The position numbers were made by a program, and so were the translations under genes. Shown here in pieces: positions 48,662-57,934 of a stretch of DNA of 64,000 nucleotides. The notes under the pieces are model-generated. The model was not told the DNA's origin. It saw nothing but the letters and a program-made list of their open reading frames with translations, and searched no databases. The DNA comes from CALLMM01 sp964429855 (GTDB taxonomy: Bacteria; Armatimonadota; Chthonomonadetes; Chthonomonadales; CAJBBX01): assembly GCA_964429855.1 (NCBI GenBank), contig CAYSDM010000023.1, forward strand, positions 1 to 64,000, written 5' to 3'. Within the stretch, counting starts at the first letter, position 1. The number at the start of each line of letters is the position of its first letter.

Positions 48662-49504
48662 TCAGCCTTTGAGTCCGGTCAGCGCGATCCCCTGAATAAA
48701 GGTGCGCTGCGCCAGAAAGAAGAGGACCAGCATCGGCAGCGTGATGACGGTCGCCGCCGCCATTAACAGATTCCATTCGCCGCCGTGCCGTCCCAGAAAC
48801 GCCTGTAGTCCCAGCGCCAGCGTGTAGTGTTTCTCGCTGTGCAGATAGATCAACGGATTCAGAAAGTCCATCCAGGCGCTGGTGAAGGCAAACAGCGCGA
48901 CGGTCGCAATCGCTGGTCTGGCGATGGGAACCACCACCCGCCACAGTATTCCCGCCTCCGAACAGCCGTCTATCCGCGCCGCATCCGATAGCTCCTGCGG
49001 AATGGTCAGGAAGAACTGCCTCAGCAGAAAGATCGAAAAGGCGTTCCCCAGAAACGAAGGCGCGATCAGCGGCAGAAACGTTCCTGTCCAGCCAAGCCAG
49101 CGAAAGATCAGGAAGACCGGCAGCATCGTCACCTGCGCCGGCAGCATGATCGTCGCCAGCAGAACGATAAACAGCGTATCGCGCCCGCGCCACTGAAGCC
49201 GCGAGAACCCATATGCCGGGAACGCCGCCGAGAAGACCGTTCCAACCGTTGTCAGCACGCAGACCAGCAGCGTATTGCGCAGATAGAGCAGAAAAGGAAA
49301 GGAAGCCAGCGCGTCCGGGTAGTTGCTCCATACAATCGGACGAGGGAACCAGACCATTCGTTCCGTAAAGACCTGCGATTCCGCCTTCAGGGAGGTGGAG
49401 AGCATCCAGAGAAACGGACCAACGAAGATCGCCGTGAAGAAGAGAAGCGCGACGTAGGTCAGCGCGGCGCGAAGATAGAGTTGCGTTCGGGAGCGTTTGA
49501 GCAT
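48662..49504 (-). CDS. Carbohydrate ABC transporter permease, MalG type
   Basis: A 280-residue inner-membrane permease with about six hydrophobic segments. The EAA loop that contacts the ATPase is recognisable as ELSDAARIDGCSEAGILWRVVVPIARPA. The start MLKRSRTQLYLRAALTYVALLF, at ATG 49504, matches family N-termini; longer frames upstream would overlap the divergent gene. The partner MalF-type permease and solute-binding protein are not in the window, which is unusual because these genes are normally adjacent. Either the transporter was rearranged or the remaining parts are encoded elsewhere. It is co-transcribed with the secreted hydrolase gene. Confidence 0.9.
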   Translation of the reverse strand: MLKRSRTQLYLRAALTYVALLFFTAIFVGPFLWMLSTSLKAESQVFTERMVWFPRPIVWSNYPDALASFPFLLYLRNTLLVCVLTTVGTVFSAAFPAYGFSRLQWRGRDTLFIVLLATIMLPAQVTMLPVFLIFRWLGWTGTFLPLIAPSFLGNAFSIFLLRQFFLTIPQELSDAARIDGCSEAGILWRVVVPIARPAIATVALFAFTSAWMDFLNPLIYLHSEKHYTLALGLQAFLGRHGGEWNLLMAAATVITLPMLVLFFLAQRTFIQGIALTGLKG

Positions 49505-49653
49505 GGCTGCTGTCTCGGATGGCGGATGATGAGAGTCGATTCGACGGCGACAGGGCGCTTTCCTACCGGGCACAACTGGTCGGGGCGGGGCTGCGTCGGG
49601 TACAATCCCAATCGGTCGGAACCATTCACGCCGGGAGGTCAGCAGCAGAGAGC

Positions 49654-50430
49654 ATGAGCAAGTCACTGGCAGACATCGAAGTGGTGAAGGCGCTTGTCGT
49701 GGAAGCCGGGAAGCGCGCCCTGACGCGCTGGGGATCGGTGGAGGCGGAGAAGAAGGCGGATATGAGTCTGGTTACGGCGGTAGACCGCGAGACGGAACAG
49801 TTCGTCGAGGGGGAGCTAAACCGCCGTTATCCGGGCTACGCCTTTGTCGGGGAGGAGTACGGCTGGCGCGGGCCGGAGGATGCGCCGGTCTGGGCGTGCG
49901 ACCCGATTGACGGCACGACCAATTTCGTGGTCGGCATGCCGCACTGGTGCGTCTCGGTCGGTCTCGTAGACAACGGCGTCCCGATGCTGGGCGCGATCTA
50001 CCTGCCGGTTCTGGAGGAGCTTTTCTGGGCGGTGCGCGGCGAGGGCGCCTTCTGCAACGGAACGCGTCTGCAAGCCAGAGACCGCGACTATCTGGAGATC
50101 GAAGACACCCTCTGCATGACCAGCAATAGCCTCAAAACGCTGACGGCGGAGGCGATTCCCGGACGGCTGCGCTGCCTGGGGAGCATTGCAGCGGAACTGG
50201 CGTATACGGCGCGCGGCAACCTGTGCGCGACCGTCGGGCTGCATGAGGGGATTGTGGACATTGCCGCCGCGCTCTGCATCTGCTTTGAGGCGGGCTGCGA
50301 GTTTCGCTACCTGCGCGGTCCCCAGGTGGATATCGGCGCGCTGGTGCATTCTCGACGCACCACCGAACACTTTGTCTACGGTCCTCCGCGACTGACCGCC
50401 TACCTGCAAAAGACTCTGCGCGTTCGATAG
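49654..50430 (+). CDS. Inositol-monophosphatase-family protein
   Basis: A 258-residue Mg-dependent, Li-sensitive-type phosphatase. Motif A is FVGEEYG (Glu ligands), and motif B is ACDPIDGTTNF (93-103) with the three metal-binding acidic residues. The C-terminal motif normally WDxAAG...EAG reads GIVDIAAALCICFEAGCEF. Substrates in the family include inositol phosphates, fructose-1,6-bisphosphate, PAP and histidinol phosphate; the loop pattern does not let me choose. The gene is divergent from the permease gene with a 149-bp gap. ATG 49654 has GGGAGG 16 nt upstream, too far to be ideal, and no better start is evident. Confidence 0.88.
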   Translation: MSKSLADIEVVKALVVEAGKRALTRWGSVEAEKKADMSLVTAVDRETEQFVEGELNRRYPGYAFVGEEYGWRGPEDAPVWACDPIDGTTNFVVGMPHWCVSVGLVDNGVPMLGAIYLPVLEELFWAVRGEGAFCNGTRLQARDRDYLEIEDTLCMTSNSLKTLTAEAIPGRLRCLGSIAAELAYTARGNLCATVGLHEGIVDIAAALCICFEAGCEFRYLRGPQVDIGALVHSRRTTEHFVYGPPRLTAYLQKTLRVR

Positions 50431-50503
50431 AGACAGACTCTCCGGATTTGCGCCGGTATGCGTTTTCACCTTCTCCAGAAAAGGAGGATAGCGACACCCG
50501 CTT

Positions 50504-50538
50504 AAAAAAAGCAGGGTCTCCTGAAGAGACCCCCTGCT
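50504..50538 (-). terminator. Terminator of tRNA-Asp
   Basis: A GC-rich hairpin (50510-50520 with 50526-50538, two bulged bases) followed on the minus strand by seven Ts (50504-50510). It lies about 50 bp after the tRNA and also faces the phosphatase gene. Confidence 0.75.
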
Positions 50539-50590
50539 TTCCGAAAGGTAGAGAATACAGCGCCAGATGAAACCATCACCTGTATATAGA

Positions 50591-50668
50591 TGGCGCGGAT
50601 GACGGGACTTGAACCCGCGGCCTCCTGCGTGACAGGCAGGCGCTCTAACCGTACTGAGCTACACCCGC
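50591..50668 (-). tRNA. tRNA-Asp (anticodon GTC)
   Basis: A complete cloverleaf on the minus strand. The acceptor stem GCGGGTG pairs with CATCCGC, the D-arm is GCTC...GAGC, and the anticodon arm CCTGC-CTGTCAC-GCAGG presents GTC. The T-arm is GCGGG-TTCAAGT-CCCGT, the discriminator base is G, and CCA is encoded. The length is 78 nt with CCA. It reads GAC/GAU codons. It has its own consensus promoter and terminator. Confidence 0.97.
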
Positions 50669-50700
50669 GCATTGCGTGAGAGGTCTCTCGACGCGCAACT

Positions 50701-50729
50701 ATTATAACCCCGCAGCCAGAAATTGTCAA
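50701..50729 (-). promoter_or_regulatory. Consensus sigma-70 promoter of tRNA-Asp
   Basis: On the minus strand, TTGACA (50724-50729), a 17-bp spacer and TATAAT (50701-50706): both hexamers are perfect. It lies about 33 bp before the mature tRNA 5' end, as expected for a strong stable-RNA promoter. Confidence 0.9.
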
Positions 50730-50769
50730 TATTTTCTCTGCAGGGTTCTTTGCATCCTGTCGGCGCGTT

Positions 50770-52665
50770 TCACGGCGCAGGGGCGCGCCAGCCGCTGTAG
50801 AGCGACCACCCGATCCAGCCCTGCTCCCGGTCGCTGCCCAGCGTGCGCGACTCCCCTCCGCGTTTTTCGCGGACTTTCACCGGATAACAGTTTCCGGCGA
50901 AGGCGATCTCGCGCAGTCCCATCACGCAGAACGCCGCATCCTCCACATCAAAGATGGGACGCCGGTCCTTCTCATCCATGCCGTTGCCATAGAGGAACAT
51001 GCCGAGGATCTCGGTGCGCCCTCTCGCGCTGGTGCGGACACGCACTCCCAGCCCCTCGTTCTTCTTCCCCAGAATCCACAGATCGCCCCCTGTATTCTGT
51101 ACCAGCCCGATGTCGCTGTTGCCCTCCGGGTTCAGTTGACGCGCCCACGCCTTCTGACCCGGATTGCGAAGTTCCAGATTGCCCGACACATTGGTCGCGA
51201 AGATATCGCCTCTCCCGTTGCCGACCAGCAGGACACCCCCGCTCTCCATCACCAGCGCGCGCGAGGCGGAGCGATTCTCCAGGGTAATTGGCGGACCGCC
51301 GAACGAGTCGAGATTCTGAAACTTCACTGTCGGCGCGGAGCGCTCGTCCACCACAAAACGCCCCTCCTTCCCGCCCAGAATCCGCCCGAATCCCAGCCCG
51401 AGAAGATGGCGCACGCTCCCATGCACGCGCACCGGTCTCTCCAGACTATACCAGTTGGGATCGGGACCGCCCACCCCGCGCAGATAGACGGTCGTCCTGC
51501 GCTGCGCCGCCGCCGCGTCTATCGCCTTCTGGATCGCCTCCGAATCGTCCTGATTATCCCCTGCCTTCGCGCCGAAATCGTTGGCGCAGACCCACCGAGA
51601 AGTATCGGTCTCCCAGGGAACCACAGGCTCCCGCTTGATCGGCAGGCGCAGGGCGCGGGAGGGAGATTCGAACTGCTTTTTCACGTCGTGCGATATATAC
51701 TCGTCAATCGCCGCCCCGTCCACATTTCCGCCCGGAGTCTCGCTCTTCAGCGCCATCTGATAGCCGCGAGTCTGAACACTGCGCGCATAGAGCACATTGC
51801 GGTTGTGGATCGCCGGACCCTCTGCGCTGCGCGTCGAGAACCGGCCGTTCACCAGCGCGACCACGCCCCCCCACCAGGTCCAGTCGTTGGGGTAATCTAC
51901 GAAGAGCGCCAGAGGCGTATTCTCAACCGTCAGGTCCTCGATCCCGACAGCGGTCGCGTTGACGTAGACGCCCTGCTTGCGGCAGTTACGAATGGTGATC
52001 CGGGAGAGGGTCTGTCCCCAGTTCCACTGTGTGAGGATCCCGGTCTCGAAGCCGTCTATCACCACATCCTGGATCAGGTTGGGACTGCTCTGGTCAATGA
52101 ACCCGGCGTTGATGCCGATCTTGCCTCTGCCGATCACCCGCACCTGTTTGATGATGCCGGTGTTAGTGGCGCACCAGCGGATGCCGTCCGTTTCGGGATT
52201 ATTGCCCACGTCCACCGTGAAGTTATAGAGGTTACGCATGAACCAGTCGGCAGACGTAGGACCGGTCTCGCGAGGATGCGTGCGAATAACGGCGGTGCAA
52301 TCTTTCACGCCGTTATCCAGACGAATGATCACGCCGTCCCGCGTCTCGCCATAGATCCAGGGTCCGATAGCGGACTTCACCACCAGCGTGCGCGTCACCC
52401 GATAGATGCCGTTCGGCAGATAGAGGACGCGGGTCGCGCCGCCTTCGCCGCAGCTTGCGTCAATCCCCTTCTGCAACGCGTCGGTATCGTCCGTCATGCC
52501 ATCGCCCTTCGCCCCCAGGTCACGCTTTGCATCCAGTACGGAGGCATCTTTCGGGAATACGATTCGGGTCGCGACGGCGCGTGTCTGCGCCTGCGCCGAG
52601 ATGACGGCTGTCAGCCAGAGCATCGAAGCATACAGAAAAATCAGCCGATTACGTCTCAGAGCCAT
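50770..52665 (-). CDS. Secreted beta-helix protein with two pectate-lyase-3 (PF12708-like) domains
   Basis: A 631-residue secreted protein with a signal peptide (about 6-26, FLYASMLWLTAVISAQA). Two rhamnogalacturonase/pectate-lyase-3 starts are seen: DLGAKGDGMTDDTDALQKGI (49-68) and DFGAKAGDNQDDSEAIQKAI (near 365-385), each leading into right-handed parallel beta-helix coils (for example VIDGFETGILTQWNWG and ITIRNCRKQGVYVNA). The fold occurs in GH28/GH55 and phage tailspikes. The enzyme, if active, would attack a polysaccharide. It is separated by 12 bp from the response regulator gene upstream, so it may belong to that operon. Confidence 0.85.
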   Translation of the reverse strand: MALRRNRLIFLYASMLWLTAVISAQAQTRAVATRIVFPKDASVLDAKRDLGAKGDGMTDDTDALQKGIDASCGEGGATRVLYLPNGIYRVTRTLVVKSAIGPWIYGETRDGVIIRLDNGVKDCTAVIRTHPRETGPTSADWFMRNLYNFTVDVGNNPETDGIRWCATNTGIIKQVRVIGRGKIGINAGFIDQSSPNLIQDVVIDGFETGILTQWNWGQTLSRITIRNCRKQGVYVNATAVGIEDLTVENTPLALFVDYPNDWTWWGGVVALVNGRFSTRSAEGPAIHNRNVLYARSVQTRGYQMALKSETPGGNVDGAAIDEYISHDVKKQFESPSRALRLPIKREPVVPWETDTSRWVCANDFGAKAGDNQDDSEAIQKAIDAAAAQRRTTVYLRGVGGPDPNWYSLERPVRVHGSVRHLLGLGFGRILGGKEGRFVVDERSAPTVKFQNLDSFGGPPITLENRSASRALVMESGGVLLVGNGRGDIFATNVSGNLELRNPGQKAWARQLNPEGNSDIGLVQNTGGDLWILGKKNEGLGVRVRTSARGRTEILGMFLYGNGMDEKDRRPIFDVEDAAFCVMGLREIAFAGNCYPVKVREKRGGESRTLGSDREQGWIGWSLYSGWRAPAP

Positions 52666-52677
52666 TCATACGCCTTT

Positions 52678-53382
52678 CTACGTCAGTTCGCTGCTGGAAA
52701 TCATCTTGTAGCCATATCCGCGCACCGTAAGCAGGTAACGCGGATTGTCCGGGTCCGCCTCAATCTTGCAGCGCAGACGGCGCATATAGACCGCCAGCGT
52801 CTTGACGCCCATCTCCGCATCGTAGCCCCACACCCGTTCAAACAGCCAGTCGCGCTCCAGCGCGCGCCCCCGATTGCGCGCCAGAACCTCCAGCAGTTCA
52901 AACTCTTTCGCCGTCAGACTGGCGGGGCGATCCCCCACATAGGCGTCGTGCGCGTCCATATCCACCGTTAAGCCGCCGATGACAATGCGGTTATCCTCCC
53001 GCACCTCGGAACTGTATTCGCGGCGACGGCGCAACTGCGCGCGCACCCGCGCCAGTACCTCCTGCGGGTCGAACGGCTTGATGATGTAGTCGTCCGCTCC
53101 GACTTCCAGCCCGACCACCTTATCCGCCGAGGTGTCGCGGGCGGTCAGCATAATGATCGGCAGGCGATGTCTGGCGCGAATCCGGCGACACAGCGACACC
53201 CCGTCCAGATCCGGCAGCCCCACATCGAGGATCATCAGGTCAAACTCCTCTTTTTCCAGCGAACACCACGCCTCCTCCGCCGTCACCACCAGCGTGCAGT
53301 GATAGCCCTGCGTCCCCAGCAGACGCGCCAGCGCATTGAGGATAAAACGGTCATCATCTACAAGAATTAGTTTACCAGCCAT
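52678..53382 (-). CDS. OmpR/PhoB-family response regulator
   Basis: A 234-residue two-domain regulator. The receiver has acidic DDD (9-11), phosphoacceptor Asp53 (LMILDVGLPDLDG) and Lys102 (IIKPF). The C-terminal winged helix (about 133-230) has the recognition-helix region TLAVYMRRLRCKIE and RYLLTVRGYGYKM. The upstream gene on the same strand is a histidine kinase, 321 bp away, separated by a MITE-like element, so they are the likely cognate pair. Downstream, 12 bp from its stop, is the secreted beta-helix gene, a possible target or operon member. Confidence 0.94.
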   Translation of the reverse strand: MAGKLILVDDDRFILNALARLLGTQGYHCTLVVTAEEAWCSLEKEEFDLMILDVGLPDLDGVSLCRRIRARHRLPIIMLTARDTSADKVVGLEVGADDYIIKPFDPQEVLARVRAQLRRRREYSSEVREDNRIVIGGLTVDMDAHDAYVGDRPASLTAKEFELLEVLARNRGRALERDWLFERVWGYDAEMGVKTLAVYMRRLRCKIEADPDNPRYLLTVRGYGYKMISSSELT

Positions 53383-53508
53383 GTTTCTCTCTCTGTAATC
53401 ATCCTGGATACAAACGGGTTACTAGCGGTAAAACAGAATTCAGACTCTTTTTTAACCGGTGGATGATGGATGTGGGTTGATCGTATGCTTAACGGCTGAA
53501 TCGCTCTT

Positions 53509-53707
53509 CCAGTAGATCGTCAAGATAGTTTGGATGAATGTCATTCTGAGCGAAGCGAAGAATCTTAAGATGTCTCGCTGCGCTCGACATGACAGTACTT
53601 CCCTACGCTCGACAGGACAGCGTTCGCTACGCTCAACAGGACAGGGTAACACTATGCTCAACATGACAGCCAGGCGATGCAGCCGTTCTACCTTGAAGGA
53701 GAACTAG
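53509..53707 (+). mobile_element. MITE-like element, copy C (191 bp body)
   Basis: The body is 53513-53703, with CCAG at 53509-53512 and CTAG at 53704-53707, one mismatch between the two repeats. Ends match copies A and B. The interior holds the GAGCGAAGCGA/TCGCTGCGCTC hairpin (arms about 53540-53558 and 53575-53593) and two or three short GACAGxxxTxCGCTACGCTC-like units. It sits between the histidine kinase and response regulator genes; the kinase stop codon TAG is part of the flanking CTAG. Outside the element, the 126 bp of the gap holds no gene. Confidence 0.78.
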
Positions 53708-55455
53708 TCCGTGTCTACGCGCTCCGCAACGCTCTCCGCCGTCGGAAGCCAGAGGGAGAAGCAGGTTCCCCGACCGAGCTTGCTCTGTATCTTGATCTCT
53801 CCGTGATGCTCTTCCACGATTCGCTTCACGCTATACAGCCCCAGCCCGGAGCCGTTGGCGCGGGTGGTGAAGAAGGGATCGAACAGGCGCGGCAGATACT
53901 CCGGCTGAATGCCCGGCCCGGTGTCCCGCACATCCACCCGCACCCGATCCCCGTCACGCGCCGCCGAGACGCTGAGAGTCCCTCCGCGCGCCGACATCGC
54001 ATTGAGCGCATTGAGAAACAGATTGACGAACAGATGCTCCAGACGCCCTCGGTCGCCGTATATCTCCGGAAGCTTACGCTCAAAGCGCGCCCGGAGGGAG
54101 ATTCCGTCCACTGTCGCCTGCGGCTCAATCAGAGGCATGATATGGCGAACCACCTCCGCCAGATTCAACGGTCCCGGGTGGAGCGCGGTCGGACGGGCGA
54201 CTGCCAGCAGGCGATAGGTGAGAGCGAACAGCCGATCCACATGGGCGCGAGCCGCCGTCAACGCCTCCGAATTGCCCGCGCTGGCGATCTCAAGCTGAAG
54301 GGGCGTCAGGATGTTGCGAATGTCGTGGGCAATGCTGGCGGCAAGCGCGCCAGCCACCCCCAGCTTGGCGGTCTGCATCATGCTCTCCTGCGCGGAGCAT
54401 AGTTCATCGTAAGCCGCCTGCAGATTCCGCTGAAGACGATGCGTCTCCAGCGCCAGCGTCACCTGATGCACGATGGCGCGTAGATGGGTCAGGCGATGAG
54501 CATCCATGCGCGGCGCAGGCGTATCGCTTCCCCACGCCAGAATCCCGTCCAGTGTCCCGTCATGGCGCAGCGGGGCGACCGAGATGACCGGACACTTCAG
54601 GGCGCTGGACAGCACGCAGGGATGCTGACAGCGAATGATCTGCGGCGTGCCATCCCCCGCAGTCTCCGCTTCCAGCAGCGCAGTAATCAGATCGGCGTGA
54701 CTGATCTCCACCTCCACCCGCTGTATCTCCCCGGCGCGATCACACAGAAAGCCGTTCAGATGCCCCTCTTCCGACAGCAGCAGCAATGCAGAGACGGCAT
54801 ACCCCGGCAGCTTCTGTGTGGACTGCGCGATGGCGCGCAGCAACGTGTCCCGGTCGCTTCCGGCGGCGATGGCGGCAAAGATTTCGATCATGGTCTGCAG
54901 CGCCGCCTGCGTAAACCGCAGGTCTTTCGACTGAATGGCGAACTGCTCCTCCAGCCGCGCTGCATACGCCTGAACCTCCGCCTGAAGACGGCGCATCTCG
55001 GTGACATCCTGAAACGTCCAGACGCGCCCGATGTTGCGCCCGTCGGCATCCAGCACCGGTCCGGTATAACGGCGCAGATAGCGTGGCGGATCGGTCTTGA
55101 GTTGAATCTCGTCTTCCCGCTCCAGCGTGGGATCGGCGTAGATTCGCTCGATAAGCTGCTCGAATTCGGCGGGGTCTTTGACTCGCGCCATCGCCTCGCG
55201 CCGTACCTCCTCCCGGGCAGTACGGACCACCCATGCCGGGTCTATATCGAAAAGCTGCCCGAAGCGGGAGTTGCACAGTATATCGTTGCCGGAATGATCG
55301 GTCATCAGAATCCCGTAGTCGGTGGAGGAGAGCAGCGCCTGTATAATCGGGGATTCCATCCCGACCATCGCGGGTGTGAGCATAATGTAGGGAGGCGGAT
55401 GATCCGCGCTAGATATCTCTTGGCTCACAGCAACCTTACCCGATCTCTTTTTCAT
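53704..55455 (-). CDS. Cytoplasmic sensor histidine kinase (PAS-GAF-HisKA-HATPase)
   Basis: About 583 residues and no transmembrane segment, so a soluble kinase. A PAS domain lies at about 40-160 (STDYGILMTDHSGNDILCNSRF). A GAF-like domain follows (about 185-345, containing IRCQHPCV with two Cys) and then a degenerate HisKA with His377 in ASIAHDIRNILTPL. The HATPase has VNLFLNALNAMSARGG, DTGPGIQPEYLPRLF and GSGLGLYSVKRIVEEHHGEI. It presumably phosphorylates the OmpR-type regulator encoded next. I use ATG 55455; a GTG 27 bp upstream is possible. The stop codon is contributed by a MITE insertion site. The Cys-containing GAF could sense redox or a ligand; this is speculative. Confidence 0.9.
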   Translation of the reverse strand: MKKRSGKVAVSQEISSADHPPPYIMLTPAMVGMESPIIQALLSSTDYGILMTDHSGNDILCNSRFGQLFDIDPAWVVRTAREEVRREAMARVKDPAEFEQLIERIYADPTLEREDEIQLKTDPPRYLRRYTGPVLDADGRNIGRVWTFQDVTEMRRLQAEVQAYAARLEEQFAIQSKDLRFTQAALQTMIEIFAAIAAGSDRDTLLRAIAQSTQKLPGYAVSALLLLSEEGHLNGFLCDRAGEIQRVEVEISHADLITALLEAETAGDGTPQIIRCQHPCVLSSALKCPVISVAPLRHDGTLDGILAWGSDTPAPRMDAHRLTHLRAIVHQVTLALETHRLQRNLQAAYDELCSAQESMMQTAKLGVAGALAASIAHDIRNILTPLQLEIASAGNSEALTAARAHVDRLFALTYRLLAVARPTALHPGPLNLAEVVRHIMPLIEPQATVDGISLRARFERKLPEIYGDRGRLEHLFVNLFLNALNAMSARGGTLSVSAARDGDRVRVDVRDTGPGIQPEYLPRLFDPFFTTRANGSGLGLYSVKRIVEEHHGEIKIQSKLGRGTCFSLWLPTAESVAERVDTD

Positions 55456-55562
55456 AGATATGAACGTCTTCTCTTCCTGCACAGTTTGTTCTACCTATGT
55501 AGTATAGCCGCCGGAAGGTTACAATCAGGTTTCAAAACCGTTACGATTTGTTATCAATCGCC

Positions 55563-57533
55563 TCAGCGGTCAATATAGTCCTTTGAAACCCCCATCTCTT
55601 CCGGCGCATGGAGTCGCAGCATCTTCATATGTACATCCTCCGGGATATGCGGCGCGGTCAACTTCGAGACGACGATCATCACCAGGATCGCCAGGGGCAT
55701 GCCCCAGATGGCGGGCTGCTCCATCAACGACCGAACTAGCGGACTTAACTGCCAGGCGAGTATCTTCTTGTCCAGCAGCATGGAGGTGACAATCGCCGCC
55801 AGCGACAGCAGCCCCCCGCTCAGCATCCCGATCGCCGCGCCGTACTTGGTCAGTCCGCGCCACCAGGAGCCGATCAGCAGCAGGGGAAAGTAGGAGGCGG
55901 CCGCAATCGCAAACGCCCACCCGACCATCATGTTGATGTCGAAGGTCTCCACCAGATAGCCCAGCAGCATCGCCGCCGCCCCGAATCCAATGGCTGCCAC
56001 CTTGAAGGCGCGCAGACGCTCCTCCGGAGAAGAGGCCGGGCGCAGGATTTTGCCATAGATATCATGCGCCATCGCCCCCGACATGCTGACCAGCAGCCCG
56101 GAGAAGGTGGACATAAAAGCCGCAAACGCCCCCGCGCTGGTGATGCCGCTCAGAATCTGTCCCATCAGCGGACTGCTCAACATCATCGGCAGGCGGATCA
56201 CCACGGTATCGGTTGTGTGATTGGCGTAAAGCTGCGGCATGACGCTGCGCCCCAGCGTTCCCCAGACCGGCGTGAAGACATAGAAGCAGCCGAGCATCAC
56301 CATCACCAGCATGGTAGTTCGCTTGGCGCTGCGACCGTCCGGGTTGGTGTAGAAACGCACCAGAATATGCGGCAGGCCCGCCGTGCCGCAGACCAGCGCG
56401 ATAATCAGCGAATAGGTATAGAGCAGCGGATAGCCGTACTTGCCGCTGAGTGTGCCGAACGGCTCGACCCACTTCTTATTGGTGGGAGCGTTGGGAGCCG
56501 CCACGCCTGCCGCCAGATACCCTTCGGTCGGCTCTGCAAATTCGATCTTCAGCGGGGCGAGAACCGGCTTGCCGTTCTCCATCACCGGCTGTCCCTTTGC
56601 ATCTATTAACTGCATCGGGAAGGTGGTCATATAGCCGCCTCGCGGAAAGGTGATATTGCGCTCCATCTGCAGATACTCGAAGGTCGGATCGCCGTGCTGA
56701 GATGCCAGCGGGATCAACCGTTCACCCGACTTCAGCGTTCGCGCGGATGAGAGGCGAGCCACCTTAGCGCCCTTCGGAAAAACCAGAGAGCCTCCCCCCG
56801 CATCCGCCGAGAAGGTGATGGTATTGGCGGGAGCGTCGCGCTGCCCCTTGAACTTCAGCAGGACTCGCTCCGACAGTTTCGGGGTCTGCGCGGGCTGCCG
56901 CTGATTGGCATCCAGCTTCGTGTGATAGCCGCCATAGACCGCCATAAGCACAAAGATCGGGGCAGCGATGGCGAACAGCTTTGCCCAGTACTGAAACGCC
57001 TGCACAATAGTGATGCCCTTCATGCCGCCGAGAGCGACGTTGAAGGTGATCACCGAACCGACCACCAGGATCCCCGCCCAGTAGGGCCACTGAAGAATGG
57101 AGACCATTGTGACGCCCGCGCCCTTCATCTGCGGCATGGTGTAGAAAAGCCCGATGAAAAGCACGAACGTCACCGCGATTTTACGAAAGAGCGGGCTGTC
57201 GAATCGCCCCTCGGCGAAGTCCGGGATCGTATAGGCTCCGAAGCGGCGCAGGGGGCCGGCGATAAAGAGCAGCAGGAACAGATATCCGGTCGCGTATCCA
57301 ACCGGATACCAGAGCGCATCGTAGCCGTTTTTCATCAGCATTCCGGCGATCCCCATAAAGGAGGCTGCGCTCAGATACTCGCCGCTGATGGCGGAGGCGT
57401 TCCAGAAGACATTGACGGAGCGTCCTGCCACAAAAAAGTCAGAGGCGGTACGGGAGGCGCGGGTCGCCCAGACGCCCAGACCGATGGTCACGCCCGTAAT
57501 CAGAATGACAAAGAGAAGAGGGATCACTCCCAT
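55563..57533 (-). CDS. Cation-acetate-type sodium/solute symporter (SSS family)
   Basis: An integral membrane transporter of about 656 residues and some 13 hydrophobic segments, in the ActP/VC_2705 branch of the SSS family. SGEYLSAASFMGIAG and YDALWYPVGYATGYLFLLL (substrate/Na site helices), GGMKGITIVQAFQYW, HILVRFYTNPDG and FSGLLVSMSGAMAHDIYG are typical. A long hydrophilic insert (about 205-330) between two helices makes it longer than the usual 550. It probably takes up acetate or another short monocarboxylate with Na+. Its ATG overlaps the DUF485 stop (57533), so the pair is translationally coupled, as actP is with yjcH. Confidence 0.93.
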   Translation of the reverse strand: MGVIPLLFVILITGVTIGLGVWATRASRTASDFFVAGRSVNVFWNASAISGEYLSAASFMGIAGMLMKNGYDALWYPVGYATGYLFLLLFIAGPLRRFGAYTIPDFAEGRFDSPLFRKIAVTFVLFIGLFYTMPQMKGAGVTMVSILQWPYWAGILVVGSVITFNVALGGMKGITIVQAFQYWAKLFAIAAPIFVLMAVYGGYHTKLDANQRQPAQTPKLSERVLLKFKGQRDAPANTITFSADAGGGSLVFPKGAKVARLSSARTLKSGERLIPLASQHGDPTFEYLQMERNITFPRGGYMTTFPMQLIDAKGQPVMENGKPVLAPLKIEFAEPTEGYLAAGVAAPNAPTNKKWVEPFGTLSGKYGYPLLYTYSLIIALVCGTAGLPHILVRFYTNPDGRSAKRTTMLVMVMLGCFYVFTPVWGTLGRSVMPQLYANHTTDTVVIRLPMMLSSPLMGQILSGITSAGAFAAFMSTFSGLLVSMSGAMAHDIYGKILRPASSPEERLRAFKVAAIGFGAAAMLLGYLVETFDINMMVGWAFAIAAASYFPLLLIGSWWRGLTKYGAAIGMLSGGLLSLAAIVTSMLLDKKILAWQLSPLVRSLMEQPAIWGMPLAILVMIVVSKLTAPHIPEDVHMKMLRLHAPEEMGVSKDYIDR

Positions 57534-57934
57534 CACTCCTGCTCCTTTTCGGCGTCCGTCTCAATAAAAGCCGGTTTCACCTCGCCGACGCCCTCCGGCT
57601 CCAGCGGCTCGCCCGCCTCGATACCGAGCACAGCGCGCCAGTCGGCGCACTCCGCTTCGATACGATCCGTCTGACGAATGAAGTAGGCAGAGAGCGCCCA
57701 GGTGATTGGGAAAAACAGCACGCCCAGAAAGAGCCAGGAAGCGGTAAAGCCGAGAACGGGGCGGTTTGCCTGCGCGGGCAGGTAGTAGTTAATCAGCGGC
57801 AAACCCAGAACCATCAGAAGGAAGACGGCGGCGACGCGAAGGCTCAGCGAAGCCTGACGCCGCATGACAAGATGCGCCAGCCGCGCATGTTCCTCTTCCG
57901 ACAGCGCGTGAATCGGGTGTTTATCGTCGCGCAT
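57533..57934 (-). CDS. DUF485-type small membrane protein (YjcH-like)
   Basis: 133 residues with two transmembrane helices (about 30-52, RVAAVFLLMVLGLPLINYYL, and about 66-86, FTASWLFLGVLFFPITWALSAYF). An N-terminal basic segment follows the Met, and the tail is acidic. DUF485 proteins are small partners encoded directly before ActP-type symporters, exactly as here. The role is unclear; assembly or regulation of the symporter is assumed. GAGAGGTG precedes ATG 57934. A longer frame upstream lacks a Shine-Dalgarno and has no membrane-protein features, so I rejected it. Confidence 0.85.
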   Translation of the reverse strand: MRDDKHPIHALSEEEHARLAHLVMRRQASLSLRVAAVFLLMVLGLPLINYYLPAQANRPVLGFTASWLFLGVLFFPITWALSAYFIRQTDRIEAECADWRAVLGIEAGEPLEPEGVGEVKPAFIETDAEKEQE

